A stretch of 10,146 nucleotides of DNA from Clostridia bacterium. Lineage in GTDB: Bacteria; Bacillota; Clostridia; UBA1381. This document shows, in pieces, positions 1 to 6,446 of this stretch; the stretch's first letter is position 1, and each line of letters begins with the position of its first letter. The position numbers and the translations under genes are program-made. The stretch covers positions 1 through 10,146 of the forward strand of contig JAFQNU010000161.1 in NCBI GenBank assembly GCA_017420825.1. Reading direction: 5' to 3'. The notes beneath the pieces are model-generated. The model was not told where the DNA came from. It saw only the letters and a list, made by a program, of their open reading frames with translations, and made no database searches.

Positions 1-1
1 C

Positions 2-628
2 GTTATGCTGAAGTTCAAAGACGACTGTACAGGCAAAGACGGCGTATTTGATCCCGGTGAAAACAGCGTAGGATTAACTATCGAAGGCATCGGTAAAGCA
101 AATCTCGAAACATCTATCCATTACTTTGAGCTTTTGAAGGAAGCAGGAATAAAAACACACTATGTAAGTGCAAATGTTGAGGATGCAACAATGGAGGTTT
201 TACCTGCAACAGTATTTGGTCATGGTCTTGAGGTTATCTGCCGTTTGGTTGCAACAGGAAGCTTTATCCGCAGATACGGCGAATATATAGAGGACGGTAC
301 AGTGCTCGAGGGCGGTTATGTTGAGTGTACCTTTAAAAATGACGAGAAGGGCGACCCGCTTGTAACAGGTGAAGGACTTGCAGCTCTTGGTGTTATGACT
401 CCTGCTATGTTTGAAAGCATGAAGGAGCAGACATTGAAAATAACAAAGATTGTTGCTTATGATTTGAAATCAATCGGTCTTGATTTGTGGGATATTAAGT
501 TTGAGTTTGGTTATAACAATGATGAGGTAATTCTGATAGACGAAATCGCATCAGGAAATATGCGTGTTTATAAGGACGGAAAGATTGTTGAGCCGGTTGA
601 GCTTACAAAGCTTATTTTAAACAGATAA
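2..628 (+). CDS. purC: Phosphoribosylaminoimidazole-succinocarboxamide synthase (SAICAR synthetase), 5'-truncated by window edge
   Basis: This is a cytoplasmic enzyme of de novo purine synthesis. It joins CAIR and aspartate, using ATP, to form SAICAR. The reading frame is open to the left edge (a Val codon precedes the first visible Met at base 5), so the true start lies upstream. About 208 residues are visible; the family is usually about 235-240, so some 25-30 N-terminal residues are missing, including the Gly/Lys-rich ATP-binding strand (GKTKDV-like). Family-typical stretches are present: MLKFKDDCTGKDGVFDPGE and NSVGLTIEGIGKAN near the visible start, a GSFIRRYG segment in the middle, and LIDEIASGNMRVYKDGK near the C-terminus. 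The nucleotide sequence runs intact to TAA at 626-628 and is followed two bases later by a strong hairpin. No other pur gene is visible, so any purine operon would lie to the left. Family assignment is confident; the missing start is only a window effect. Confidence 0.93.
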   Translation, partial: VMLKFKDDCTGKDGVFDPGENSVGLTIEGIGKANLETSIHYFELLKEAGIKTHYVSANVEDATMEVLPATVFGHGLEVICRLVATGSFIRRYGEYIEDGTVLEGGYVECTFKNDEKGDPLVTGEGLAALGVMTPAMFESMKEQTLKITKIVAYDLKSIGLDLWDIKFEFGYNNDEVILIDEIASGNMRVYKDGKIVEPVELTKLILNR

Positions 629-630
629 TT

Positions 631-660
631 ATTAAAAGCCGGTTTTGACCGGCTTTTAAT
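631..660 (+). terminator. Perfect 13-bp hairpin after purC, probable intrinsic terminator
   Basis: Arms 631-643 and 648-660 are exact reverse complements around a 4-nt loop (TTTG). The core is AGCCGGT/ACCGGCT, flanked by AAAA/TTTT pairs, so the U-rich part is the 3' arm itself and runs on into ATTGATTT. The symmetry would let it work on either strand. It starts 2 nt after the purC stop and ends 28 nt before the next start codon. That leaves little room for a separate promoter for the next gene. Confidence 0.75.
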
Positions 661-688
661 TGATTTAAAAAATAAAGAGGTGAATATT

Positions 689-1102
689 ATGCAGGGTTTT
701 TTATATAAACTCAAACAGTTTATGTATGGCAGAAATGGTCTTGACGGACTGGGAATAGGCTTGTTTGTATTGTATTTCATTTTAAATAATATATCGTATT
801 ATTCAAGAAGCTGGATTTTAAATATAATTGCTATAGCGGTGTTGGTTTTTATGATATTCAGATTGTTGTCTGCAAATATTGTAAAAAGACGTGCTGAAAA
901 TGACTTTTTTATGTACTATTTCAGGAGGGTGCGTTCGTGGTACACAAGACACGCAGACCTTGCAAAGGACAGGGCGAGAGTTAAGGATACACATAAGATT
1001 TATCTTTGCCCTAAATGTAAAAGAAAACTGAAGGTTCCAAAGGGAAGAGGAAAGCTGGAAATAAAGTGTATATGCGGAAATAAATTTACAAAGAGAACGT
1101 AA
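689..1102 (+). CDS. Small membrane protein with C-terminal zinc ribbon, function unknown
   Basis: The protein is 137 residues if started at ATG 689. An in-frame GTG at 680 is rejected because it lies inside the Shine-Dalgarno AAAGAGGTG (674-682), which is well placed for 689. Two hydrophobic segments are visible, about residues 20-36 (GIGLFVLYFILNN) and 42-61 (WILNIIAIAVLVFMIFRLL). They are followed by a strongly basic helix-like stretch (about 65-103, many Arg/Lys) and then a four-Cys zinc ribbon with CPKC at 107-110 and CIC at 127-129. This ribbon resembles zinc-ribbon tails found on many small clostridial proteins. By the positive-inside rule the basic and zinc part should face the cytoplasm. 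The gene follows purC by 60 nt with no convincing promoter between, so it may be expressed by readthrough of the purC hairpin. I do not recognise a named family. A role in nucleic-acid or protein binding at the membrane would be a guess. Confidence 0.8.
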   Translation: MQGFLYKLKQFMYGRNGLDGLGIGLFVLYFILNNISYYSRSWILNIIAIAVLVFMIFRLLSANIVKRRAENDFFMYYFRRVRSWYTRHADLAKDRARVKDTHKIYLCPKCKRKLKVPKGRGKLEIKCICGNKFTKRT

Positions 1103-1138
1103 ACTCTGTAAGTATAAATGAAAATTACTGATAAGCAG

Positions 1139-1178
1139 AAAAAAACAGCTGTCAAGCAGATAGTCCTGCCTGACAGCT
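1139..1178 (-). terminator. Intrinsic terminator of the clpE-like gene, shared convergent hairpin
   Basis: Arms 1147-1159 and 1166-1178 pair over 13 positions with one A/C mismatch (outer 8 bp AGCTGTCA/TGACAGCT exact, inner GCAG/CTGC) around a 6-nt loop. Read on the minus strand, the hairpin is followed after one G by seven U (bases 1145-1139), a classical terminator. It begins 7 nt after the clp stop codon. On the plus strand the same hairpin is followed only by ATTTAATT, so it could weakly stop transcription from the zinc-ribbon gene as well. Confidence 0.8.
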
Positions 1179-1184
1179 ATTTAA

Positions 1185-3497
1185 TTACATATTTATAACC
1201 GTTACATCAAGCTCATCACCGTTAAGGTCAGCAACAATTTTTGAGCCATTTGTAATATTCCCTGTTAAGGTAAGCTTTGCAAGCTTATCTTCAAGATGCT
1301 TTTGTATAGAACGCTTTAGTGGTCTTGCACCGTACTTTATGTCGTAGCCATTCTTTGCAATAAAGCGTTTGGCATCATGTGTCACTTCAAGTACAGCGTC
1401 CTTTTCAGCAAGCTTTGCAGTAATATCCTTTAAAAGTAAATCGCAGATTTTTAACAGCTCGTCGTCCGAAAGTGTTTTGAAGGTTATTATTTCATCAATT
1501 CTGTTCAAAAATTCGGGACGGAAGAACTGCTTTAGGCTTTTATCAACATTATCGGACAGTGTAATCTCATCACTTGCACCAAATCCAAGTCCTGAGCTTT
1601 TAAACTCTGTACCTGCATTTGTAGTCATAATAATTATTGTATTTTCAAAATTTATGATTTTTCCGTGACTGTCAGCAACTCTTCCATCATCAAGAATTTG
1701 TAAGAACAGGTTAAATACTTCTGGGTGAGCTTTTTCAATTTCGTCAAGTAAAATTACCGAGTATGGCTTTCTGCGAACTCTTTCGGTAAGCTGACCGGCA
1801 TCATCATAACCTACGTATCCCGGAGGTGAGCCGATAAGCTTTGAAACTGAATGTTTTTCCATATATTCTGACATATCTATTCTGATAAGAGCCTCTTCAC
1901 TGCCAAACATTACCTCTGCAATTGTTTTAACAAGCTCTGTTTTACCAACACCTGTCGGACCTGCAAAAATAAAGGAGACAGGTCTCTTTTTTATTGAAAT
2001 ATCTGCTCTGCCGCGTCTGATTGCTCTGCATACTCCGTCAACTGCATCATTCTGACCAATGACTCTTTCGTGTATTCGGTTTTCAAGGTCAAGCAATTTG
2101 AGAGATTCGTCTTCTGTAAGCTTGTGTACGGGGATTTTTGTCCAGCCTTCAATTACAGCGGCAATATCGTCATACGTTATTTCAAGCTCAACTGCTTTTT
2201 TCTCGCATTCTGAAATAGATGCTTCAAGCTGTAATTGTTCGGAACGTAATTGTGCGGCTCTTTCAAAATCCTGCTTTTCGGCGGCATCTGTTGCTTCTTG
2301 TGAATTTTTATCAAACTGTTCCTTGAGTAGTTTTAATTCATATAATGCTTTGTTTTTAAGATTAACTCTTGACCCTGCCTCATCTATGACATCTATTGCT
2401 TTATCGGGCAAAAATCTGTCTGTGATATATCTTTCCGAAAGCTTTACAGCAGCTTCGATGACTTTATCAGAAATCTTAACATGATGATAGCTTTCGTAAT
2501 AATCTTTAATTCCTTTTAATATCTCTATACTTTCATCGATTGAAGGTTCATCGACAATAACAGGCTGAAAACGTCTCTCCAGGGCACTGTCCTTTTCAAT
2601 GTGTTTTCTGTATTCTGTAAGAGTTGTTGCGCCGATAACCTGTATTTCACCCTTGGCAAGTGCAGGCTTTAATATATTTGCTGCACTCATTGCACCTTCT
2701 GCGTCACCTGCAGCCACAATGTTGTGAATTTCATCAATTACTAAAATAATATTGCCTCTGTCGCATGCTTCATTTAACAAATTTTTTAGTCTTGCCTCAA
2801 ACTGACCCCTGAATTGAGTCCCTGCTACAAGAGCAGTAAAATCTATAAGATATAATTGGTATCCGAATAGCTTTGGGGGTACGTTCTTTTCAAAAATTCT
2901 GCAAGCAAGACCTTCAGCAATTGCGGTTTTTCCAACACCCGGCTCGCCTAAAATTACAGGGTTGTTCTTTGAACGGCGGTTTAGTATTTGTATAACTCGG
3001 TCAATTTCATCATTTCTGTTTATAACCCGGTCAACCTTACCCATAGCAGCTTTTGCTGTCAGGTTTGTTCCATAGGTGTCAAGCATACTCTTTTTGCCCG
3101 GACGTGATTTTTTTTGCTTTTCTCCCTTGGTGTCTTCGGAGTGTGAGTCTGGTTGTGAGAACATATTTGATAAAAATCCCATGGGAGCGGTAGGAGCACC
3201 GCCTTCGTCTGTATCATTTGCACCTGCTCCAAGCATTGATTCTATAAAATCACTCATTTCCTCCGAGCCTGACAGATTTTCAATGTTACCCATAAATTCT
3301 GACATTTGTTCGTTAAGAGAATCGAGATTTCCTTCCTGCATTCCAAGATTTTCAATCATCTGGTTGAGAGGAGGCAGATTTAACTCTTTTGCACACGCAA
3401 AACAATAACCTTCGTTTGTGGTTTTGTTGCCCTCAACTTTTGTAATGTATACAACGGCGGGATATTTGCCGCATTTTGAACATAAATTCATTGCCAT
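1185..3497 (-). CDS. clpE: ClpE-type AAA+ unfoldase with N-terminal zinc finger
   Basis: This is a cytoplasmic class I Clp/Hsp100 ATPase of 770 residues that unfolds proteins, probably for ClpP. Domains in order: a four-Cys zinc finger (C6, C9, C32, C35) in place of the usual Clp N repeats, which marks the ClpE subtype; an acidic, Gly/Ser/Met-rich linker (about 45-140); AAA-1 with Walker A GEPGVGKT (184-191) and Walker B VIDEIH (253-258); a UVR-like coiled-coil middle region (about 390-430); AAA-2 with Walker A GPTGVGKT (513-520) and Walker B ILLDEI (582-587); a LGF tripeptide at 637-639, where ClpP-docking loops occur; and a sensor-2 GARPLKR (723-729). Both ATPase sites look intact. It is somewhat longer than the roughly 700 residues I recall for Bacillus ClpE, mainly in the linker. 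The start is ATG at 3497, with GGAGG ending 7 nt upstream; a second ATG two codons later is less well placed. No CtsR heptads or CIRCE element is seen upstream, but a 23-bp dyad is. ClpC is the alternative, but the zinc finger argues against it. Confidence 0.88.
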   Translation of the reverse strand: MAMNLCSKCGKYPAVVYITKVEGNKTTNEGYCFACAKELNLPPLNQMIENLGMQEGNLDSLNEQMSEFMGNIENLSGSEEMSDFIESMLGAGANDTDEGGAPTAPMGFLSNMFSQPDSHSEDTKGEKQKKSRPGKKSMLDTYGTNLTAKAAMGKVDRVINRNDEIDRVIQILNRRSKNNPVILGEPGVGKTAIAEGLACRIFEKNVPPKLFGYQLYLIDFTALVAGTQFRGQFEARLKNLLNEACDRGNIILVIDEIHNIVAAGDAEGAMSAANILKPALAKGEIQVIGATTLTEYRKHIEKDSALERRFQPVIVDEPSIDESIEILKGIKDYYESYHHVKISDKVIEAAVKLSERYITDRFLPDKAIDVIDEAGSRVNLKNKALYELKLLKEQFDKNSQEATDAAEKQDFERAAQLRSEQLQLEASISECEKKAVELEITYDDIAAVIEGWTKIPVHKLTEDESLKLLDLENRIHERVIGQNDAVDGVCRAIRRGRADISIKKRPVSFIFAGPTGVGKTELVKTIAEVMFGSEEALIRIDMSEYMEKHSVSKLIGSPPGYVGYDDAGQLTERVRRKPYSVILLDEIEKAHPEVFNLFLQILDDGRVADSHGKIINFENTIIIMTTNAGTEFKSSGLGFGASDEITLSDNVDKSLKQFFRPEFLNRIDEIITFKTLSDDELLKICDLLLKDITAKLAEKDAVLEVTHDAKRFIAKNGYDIKYGARPLKRSIQKHLEDKLAKLTLTGNITNGSKIVADLNGDELDVTVINM

Positions 3498-3513
3498 TAA
3501 AATTCCTCCATGA

Positions 3514-3536
3514 GTAAAGCTATAGCTTAGCTTTAC
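3514..3536 (-). promoter_or_regulatory. 23-bp perfect dyad in the leader of the clpE-like gene
   Basis: Arms 3514-3522 (GTAAAGCTA) and 3528-3536 (TAGCTTTAC) are exact 9-bp inverted repeats around a 5-bp centre. The dyad lies between the predicted transcription start (about 3549) and the Shine-Dalgarno (3502-3510), with one arm ending about 4 nt from it. It could be a repressor operator or an RNA hairpin next to the ribosome site. It matches neither the CtsR heptad pair nor CIRCE as I know them. There is no U-run after it, so a terminator is unlikely. Confidence 0.5.
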
Positions 3537-3556
3537 ATATATTCATACAGCATATC

Positions 3557-3584
3557 ATTATAACATATAAATTTCAATTTGCAA
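3557..3584 (-). promoter_or_regulatory. Probable sigma-A promoter of the clpE-like gene
   Basis: On the minus strand the -35 is TTGCAA (3584-3579), the spacer is 16 nt, and the -10 is a perfect TATAAT (3562-3557). A start site near 3549 would give a leader of about 50 nt containing the 23-bp dyad and a strong GGAGG ribosome site. The -35 matches consensus in four of six positions. Confidence 0.6.
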
Positions 3585-3703
3585 AGCATTTTTTTAAAAA
3601 TTTAACAAACTGTTCTTTTTTTGAGTAAAAAAGCAAAAAAAATGTTTGCATTCATAGAAAGTTCACTATTTTTTAACAAAAACAAAACATTAAAGACACA
3701 GTC

Positions 3704-3732
3704 TTGAAACAATAGAATTATATAATTATATA
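3704..3732 (+). promoter_or_regulatory. Probable sigma-A promoter of the exporter operon
   Basis: TTGAAA at 3704-3709 is followed, after 17 nt, by TATATA at 3727-3732 within a very AT-rich stretch. A TATAAT at 3721-3726 is too close to the -35 to pair with it. Upstream A-rich sequence (3675-3695) could act as an UP element. A start near 3739 gives a leader of about 33 nt before GTG 3772. The exact -10 register is uncertain because several TA-rich hexamers overlap. Confidence 0.5.
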
Positions 3733-3771
3733 GAATATTGTAAAGGTTAAAAATTAAAGGAGGAAACAGAA

Positions 3772-5694
3772 GTGAGGAAACGAAATAAAAAATTCAGGCA
3801 CAAAAAGGCGGTGATTGCTTCAGTTTTGGTGGTTGCAATCGGTGCAGGTGCAGTATTGGGGTATAATATAATAGGAAAGAAAAGAGCGGTATCATCAGGA
3901 CAGGTGATAAACACCGATACTGTTATAAGAGATAATATAGAAGTGTCAATAACAGGTTCGGCTTCGGTTCAGCCATATGAGAGATACGAGATAATTTCAA
4001 TGGTGAGCGGAGATGTGCTAAGTGCGCCGTTTGATGTGGGTGATACTGTAAATAAGGGAGATATTCTTTACCGCTTTGACAGCTCTGACCAGCAATCAAG
4101 CTTGCAGAAACAGGAATTATCCTTAAGGCAATCAAGAAATAATCTGGCAGATGCAAAGGAGGAGCTTTCAGAGACAAAGGAAAAACTTTCAATAAGAGCA
4201 AGTAACAGCGGAATTATTTCTGATTTGGATATAAAAAAAGGGACAGAAATATCGGCAAATCAAAAAATCGCAACAATTGTGAATACAATTGAAATGGAAG
4301 CGGTATTTCCGTTTACGCAGTCACAGATAAATAATATGTACATAGGACAGGAGGCAACTGTGTCAAGCTCAGCGCATATGAGTACAGTTTCGGGAAAGGT
4401 GGAAAATATAAGCTCAAATCCGACAGCACAGGAGGATGGCTCAAATGTATATGATGTTACGATAACATTTACAAATCCCGGAGCGTTTACAACAGGACTA
4501 ACAGTCGGGGCTTCTGTTGGTGACATGCACAGTCCGGGATACGGAACTGTAAAGCCATCTGAATCCGGAGAGACAAAGTCGCAGCTTGGCGGTGATGTAA
4601 CCGAGGTTTATTTTTCAAACGGAGATTATGTAAATGAAGGTGATATAATAGCAACAATTTCATCAGATACAATAAAAACACAACAGCGTTCGATAGAGAA
4701 TAGCGAAATAAATCTGAAAAATGCAGAACTTTCAATGCAGGATGCAAGAGACAATCTTGATAACTATTCTATAACAGCGCCAATTTCGGGTACAGTTATA
4801 ACAAAAAATGCAAAAGCAGGCGATACAATAGACAGAACAAATTCAACAACCACACTTATGGTTATAGCAGACGTGTCAAGATTAAAATTCAATCTTGAAA
4901 TAGATGAGCTTGATGTAAGCTCGGTTAGTGAGGGACAAAGAGTGAGCATAACCTGTGATGCACTTCCTAACGAAAGATTTGAGGGAGAAATAACAGGTGT
5001 ATCGGTTGAGGGAACTGCAACAAACGGAGTAACAACCTATACTGCTGATGTTGTTATAAACAATCCGGGCAATTTAAGACCGAGCATGAATATAGATGCA
5101 AGTGTAATAATTGAGTCTGCTCAAAATGTGTTGGTAGTTCCTAGTGCAGATGTTAAAACTGCAATGGGAGTGTCTTATGTGTTCTTAAAAGACGAAACAG
5201 GACAAAGAGGCGCAACTGAGGAGGATTTTGCTAATGCTATGCGTAAAAAAATGATGTCATCAATGCCTAAGTCGGTTGATGGTGGAGAAATGCAGGGAGA
5301 AAGACCACAAATGCAAGGCGGGGAAATGCCACAAGGCGAAAGACCGCAAATGTCAAACATAGAAATGACTCAGGACGAAAAAACAGAGGATAAATCAAAG
5401 AATACAGAACAAAGTGGTAAAAATAACGAGAAGCAGAAAGAAAGAAATAGTTTCTCAAGACTTCCAGAAGCTCCTGAGGGTTTTGTGGTTGCAATAGTTG
5501 AAACGGGCTTGAGTAATGATGAATATACCGAAATCAAGAGCGGACTGAATGAATTTGACCAGATACAACAGCTTGCAGCAAGTATGAGTCAAAGTAATAT
5601 GATGTTTGGTATGAGAAGCGGAATGGGCGGCGGAATGCCAACAGGAATGGGCGGCGGAATGCCATCAGGAATGCCGGGTGGAATGAGACGCTAA
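3772..5694 (+). CDS. MacA/YknX-like (HlyD family) efflux adaptor with tandem modules and Met-rich insert and tail
   Basis: This is the membrane-anchored extracellular adaptor of an ABC exporter, 640 residues. The start is GTG 3772, with AGGAGG 8 nt upstream and no better in-frame ATG. A basic N-terminus (1-12) precedes one membrane anchor (about 13-33); there is no lipobox Cys. Module 1: lipoyl half (76-103, with VSGDVL and VGDTVNKGD), short helical hairpin (about 104-142), second lipoyl half (143-170, SGIISDLDIKKG), barrel-like region (171-250). Module 2: lipoyl half (271-298, GGDVTEV, NEGD), hairpin (299-331), second half (332-366, ITAPISGTV), barrel (367-450). The membrane-proximal domain starts at VLVVPSADV (453-461) and resumes at FVVAIVETGL (571-580). 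Between them lies an insert of about 90 residues rich in Met, Gly, Gln, Glu and Lys. The last 36 residues hold 10 Met in a Gly-rich tail. The family norm is about 350-450 residues with one module. The helical hairpins are too short for a TolC-docking tip. It is the first gene of the operon and precedes the ATPase by 32 nt. The cargo is unknown; YknXYZ in Bacillus protects against the SdpC toxin, which is only an analogy. Confidence 0.85.
   Translation: MRKRNKKFRHKKAVIASVLVVAIGAGAVLGYNIIGKKRAVSSGQVINTDTVIRDNIEVSITGSASVQPYERYEIISMVSGDVLSAPFDVGDTVNKGDILYRFDSSDQQSSLQKQELSLRQSRNNLADAKEELSETKEKLSIRASNSGIISDLDIKKGTEISANQKIATIVNTIEMEAVFPFTQSQINNMYIGQEATVSSSAHMSTVSGKVENISSNPTAQEDGSNVYDVTITFTNPGAFTTGLTVGASVGDMHSPGYGTVKPSESGETKSQLGGDVTEVYFSNGDYVNEGDIIATISSDTIKTQQRSIENSEINLKNAELSMQDARDNLDNYSITAPISGTVITKNAKAGDTIDRTNSTTTLMVIADVSRLKFNLEIDELDVSSVSEGQRVSITCDALPNERFEGEITGVSVEGTATNGVTTYTADVVINNPGNLRPSMNIDASVIIESAQNVLVVPSADVKTAMGVSYVFLKDETGQRGATEEDFANAMRKKMMSSMPKSVDGGEMQGERPQMQGGEMPQGERPQMSNIEMTQDEKTEDKSKNTEQSGKNNEKQKERNSFSRLPEAPEGFVVAIVETGLSNDEYTEIKSGLNEFDQIQQLAASMSQSNMMFGMRSGMGGGMPTGMGGGMPSGMPGGMRR
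5281..5352 (+). repeat. Degenerate tandem repeat inside the adaptor insert
   Basis: Two imperfect copies encode GGEMQGERPQMQ and GGEMPQGERPQM (residues 504-515 and 516-527). The pattern GEM-(P)QGERPQM recurs with silent and small changes, which points to local duplication in the low-complexity insert that splits the adaptor's last domain. Confidence 0.6.
5620..5664 (+). repeat. 24-nt-period direct repeat encoding the Met-Gly tail of the adaptor
   Basis: A 21-nt unit at 5620-5640 is repeated exactly at 5644-5664 (period 24 nt, eight codons). It encodes GMGGGMP followed by T or S. A partial third copy (GGAATGCCGGGTGGAATG) follows to 5685. Because the period is a multiple of three, copy-number change would keep the frame and only lengthen or shorten the tail. 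Confidence 0.8.
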
Positions 5695-5726
5695 TCTTAT
5701 AGAACATTAAGAAAGGAAATTCGTAT

Positions 5727-6446
5727 ATGATAAGACTTGAAGGAATAACCAAGATTTATCAGATGGGTGATAGTGAGGTAAGAGCGCTTGACGGTGTGGA
5801 TTTACATATAAAGCCTCATGAATTTGTTGCAATTATCGGACCGTCAGGTTCGGGAAAGTCTACACTTATGAACATGATAGGCTGTCTTGATGTTCCTACA
5901 TCGGGAAGATATTGGATTGACGGAGTTGAGGGGAGTAGCATGAGTGATAACGAGCTTGCCGACCTCAGAAATCAAAAGCTTGGTTTTATATTTCAGCAAT
6001 ATAATTTACTGCCAAAGCTTTCGGCAATAGAAAATGTTGAACTGCCTCTTATATATAGGGGTATGGGAGTTCATGAGCGGACAAAGCTTGCAAAAAGAGC
6101 ATTAGAAAGGGTAGGCTTATCCGATAAAATGCATCATAAGCCTACCGAGCTTTCGGGAGGACAGCAACAGAGAGTATCAATTGCAAGAGCATTGTCATCA
6201 AGTCCGCAAATAATTTTAGCTGATGAGCCGACAGGAGCGCTTGATTCAAAATCGGGAATTGAAATTATGCAGATGCTTCATGATTTGCATGAGGAAGGAA
6301 ACACAGTTATAATAATCACCCACGACTTAAATATTGCAAAGCAGGCAGAGCGAATAGTCACGATTAAGGACGGAAAAATAGTGGACGATATTAATAATAA
6401 GGGTGATAAAGAAGTATCGCTTGATGAAAGGAATGAGATTAAATGA
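5727..6446 (+). CDS. MacB/LolD-type ABC transporter ATP-binding protein
   Basis: This is the cytoplasmic ATPase subunit of the exporter, 239 residues and full length for the family. Walker A is GPSGSGKST at 38-46, the Q-loop Gln is at 90 (FIFQQYNLLP), the signature LSGGQQQR is at 142-149, Walker B IILADE is at 162-167 followed by PTGALD, and the switch His is at 199 (ITHD). All catalytic elements are present. The SALDGV-like N-terminus and the PTSG insertion are typical of the MacB/LolD/YknY branch that works with four-helix permeases by mechanotransmission rather than classical transmembrane transport. The start is ATG 5727, with AAAGGA 9 nt upstream. Its last four bases (ATGA) overlap the permease start, which indicates translational coupling. 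The short acidic/basic tail after about 222 is not conserved in the family as I know it. Confidence 0.92.
   Translation: MIRLEGITKIYQMGDSEVRALDGVDLHIKPHEFVAIIGPSGSGKSTLMNMIGCLDVPTSGRYWIDGVEGSSMSDNELADLRNQKLGFIFQQYNLLPKLSAIENVELPLIYRGMGVHERTKLAKRALERVGLSDKMHHKPTELSGGQQQRVSIARALSSSPQIILADEPTGALDSKSGIEIMQMLHDLHEEGNTVIIITHDLNIAKQAERIVTIKDGKIVDDINNKGDKEVSLDERNEIK

Noticed and set aside
680..691. GTG start at 680 for the zinc-ribbon protein (three residues longer)
   Set aside because: The GTG is part of the AAAGAGGTG Shine-Dalgarno. ATG 689 is correctly spaced from it.
1369..3408. Plus-strand open frames antisense to the clpE-like gene (about 1369-1668, 2059-2484, 3076-3408)
   Set aside because: They are Ser/Ile/Phe-rich mirror translations of a well-supported gene, with no ribosome site or recognisable motif.
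3610..3650. GCAAA...TTTGC dyad with T- and A-runs as a terminator or small RNA end
   Set aside because: The arms are only 5 bp and the surrounding A/T runs explain the symmetry. No transcript is suggested.
3498..3771. CtsR heptad repeats or CIRCE element upstream of the clpE-like gene
   Set aside because: No GTCAAA/TTTGAC heptads and no TTAGCACTC dyad occur in the spacer on either strand.
3923..5752. Minus-strand open frames opposite the adaptor gene
   Set aside because: Composition (Leu/Pro/Ser-rich, or Pro/Phe/Arg-rich opposite the Met-Gly tail) is that of shadow frames. The plus-strand gene is clearly coding.
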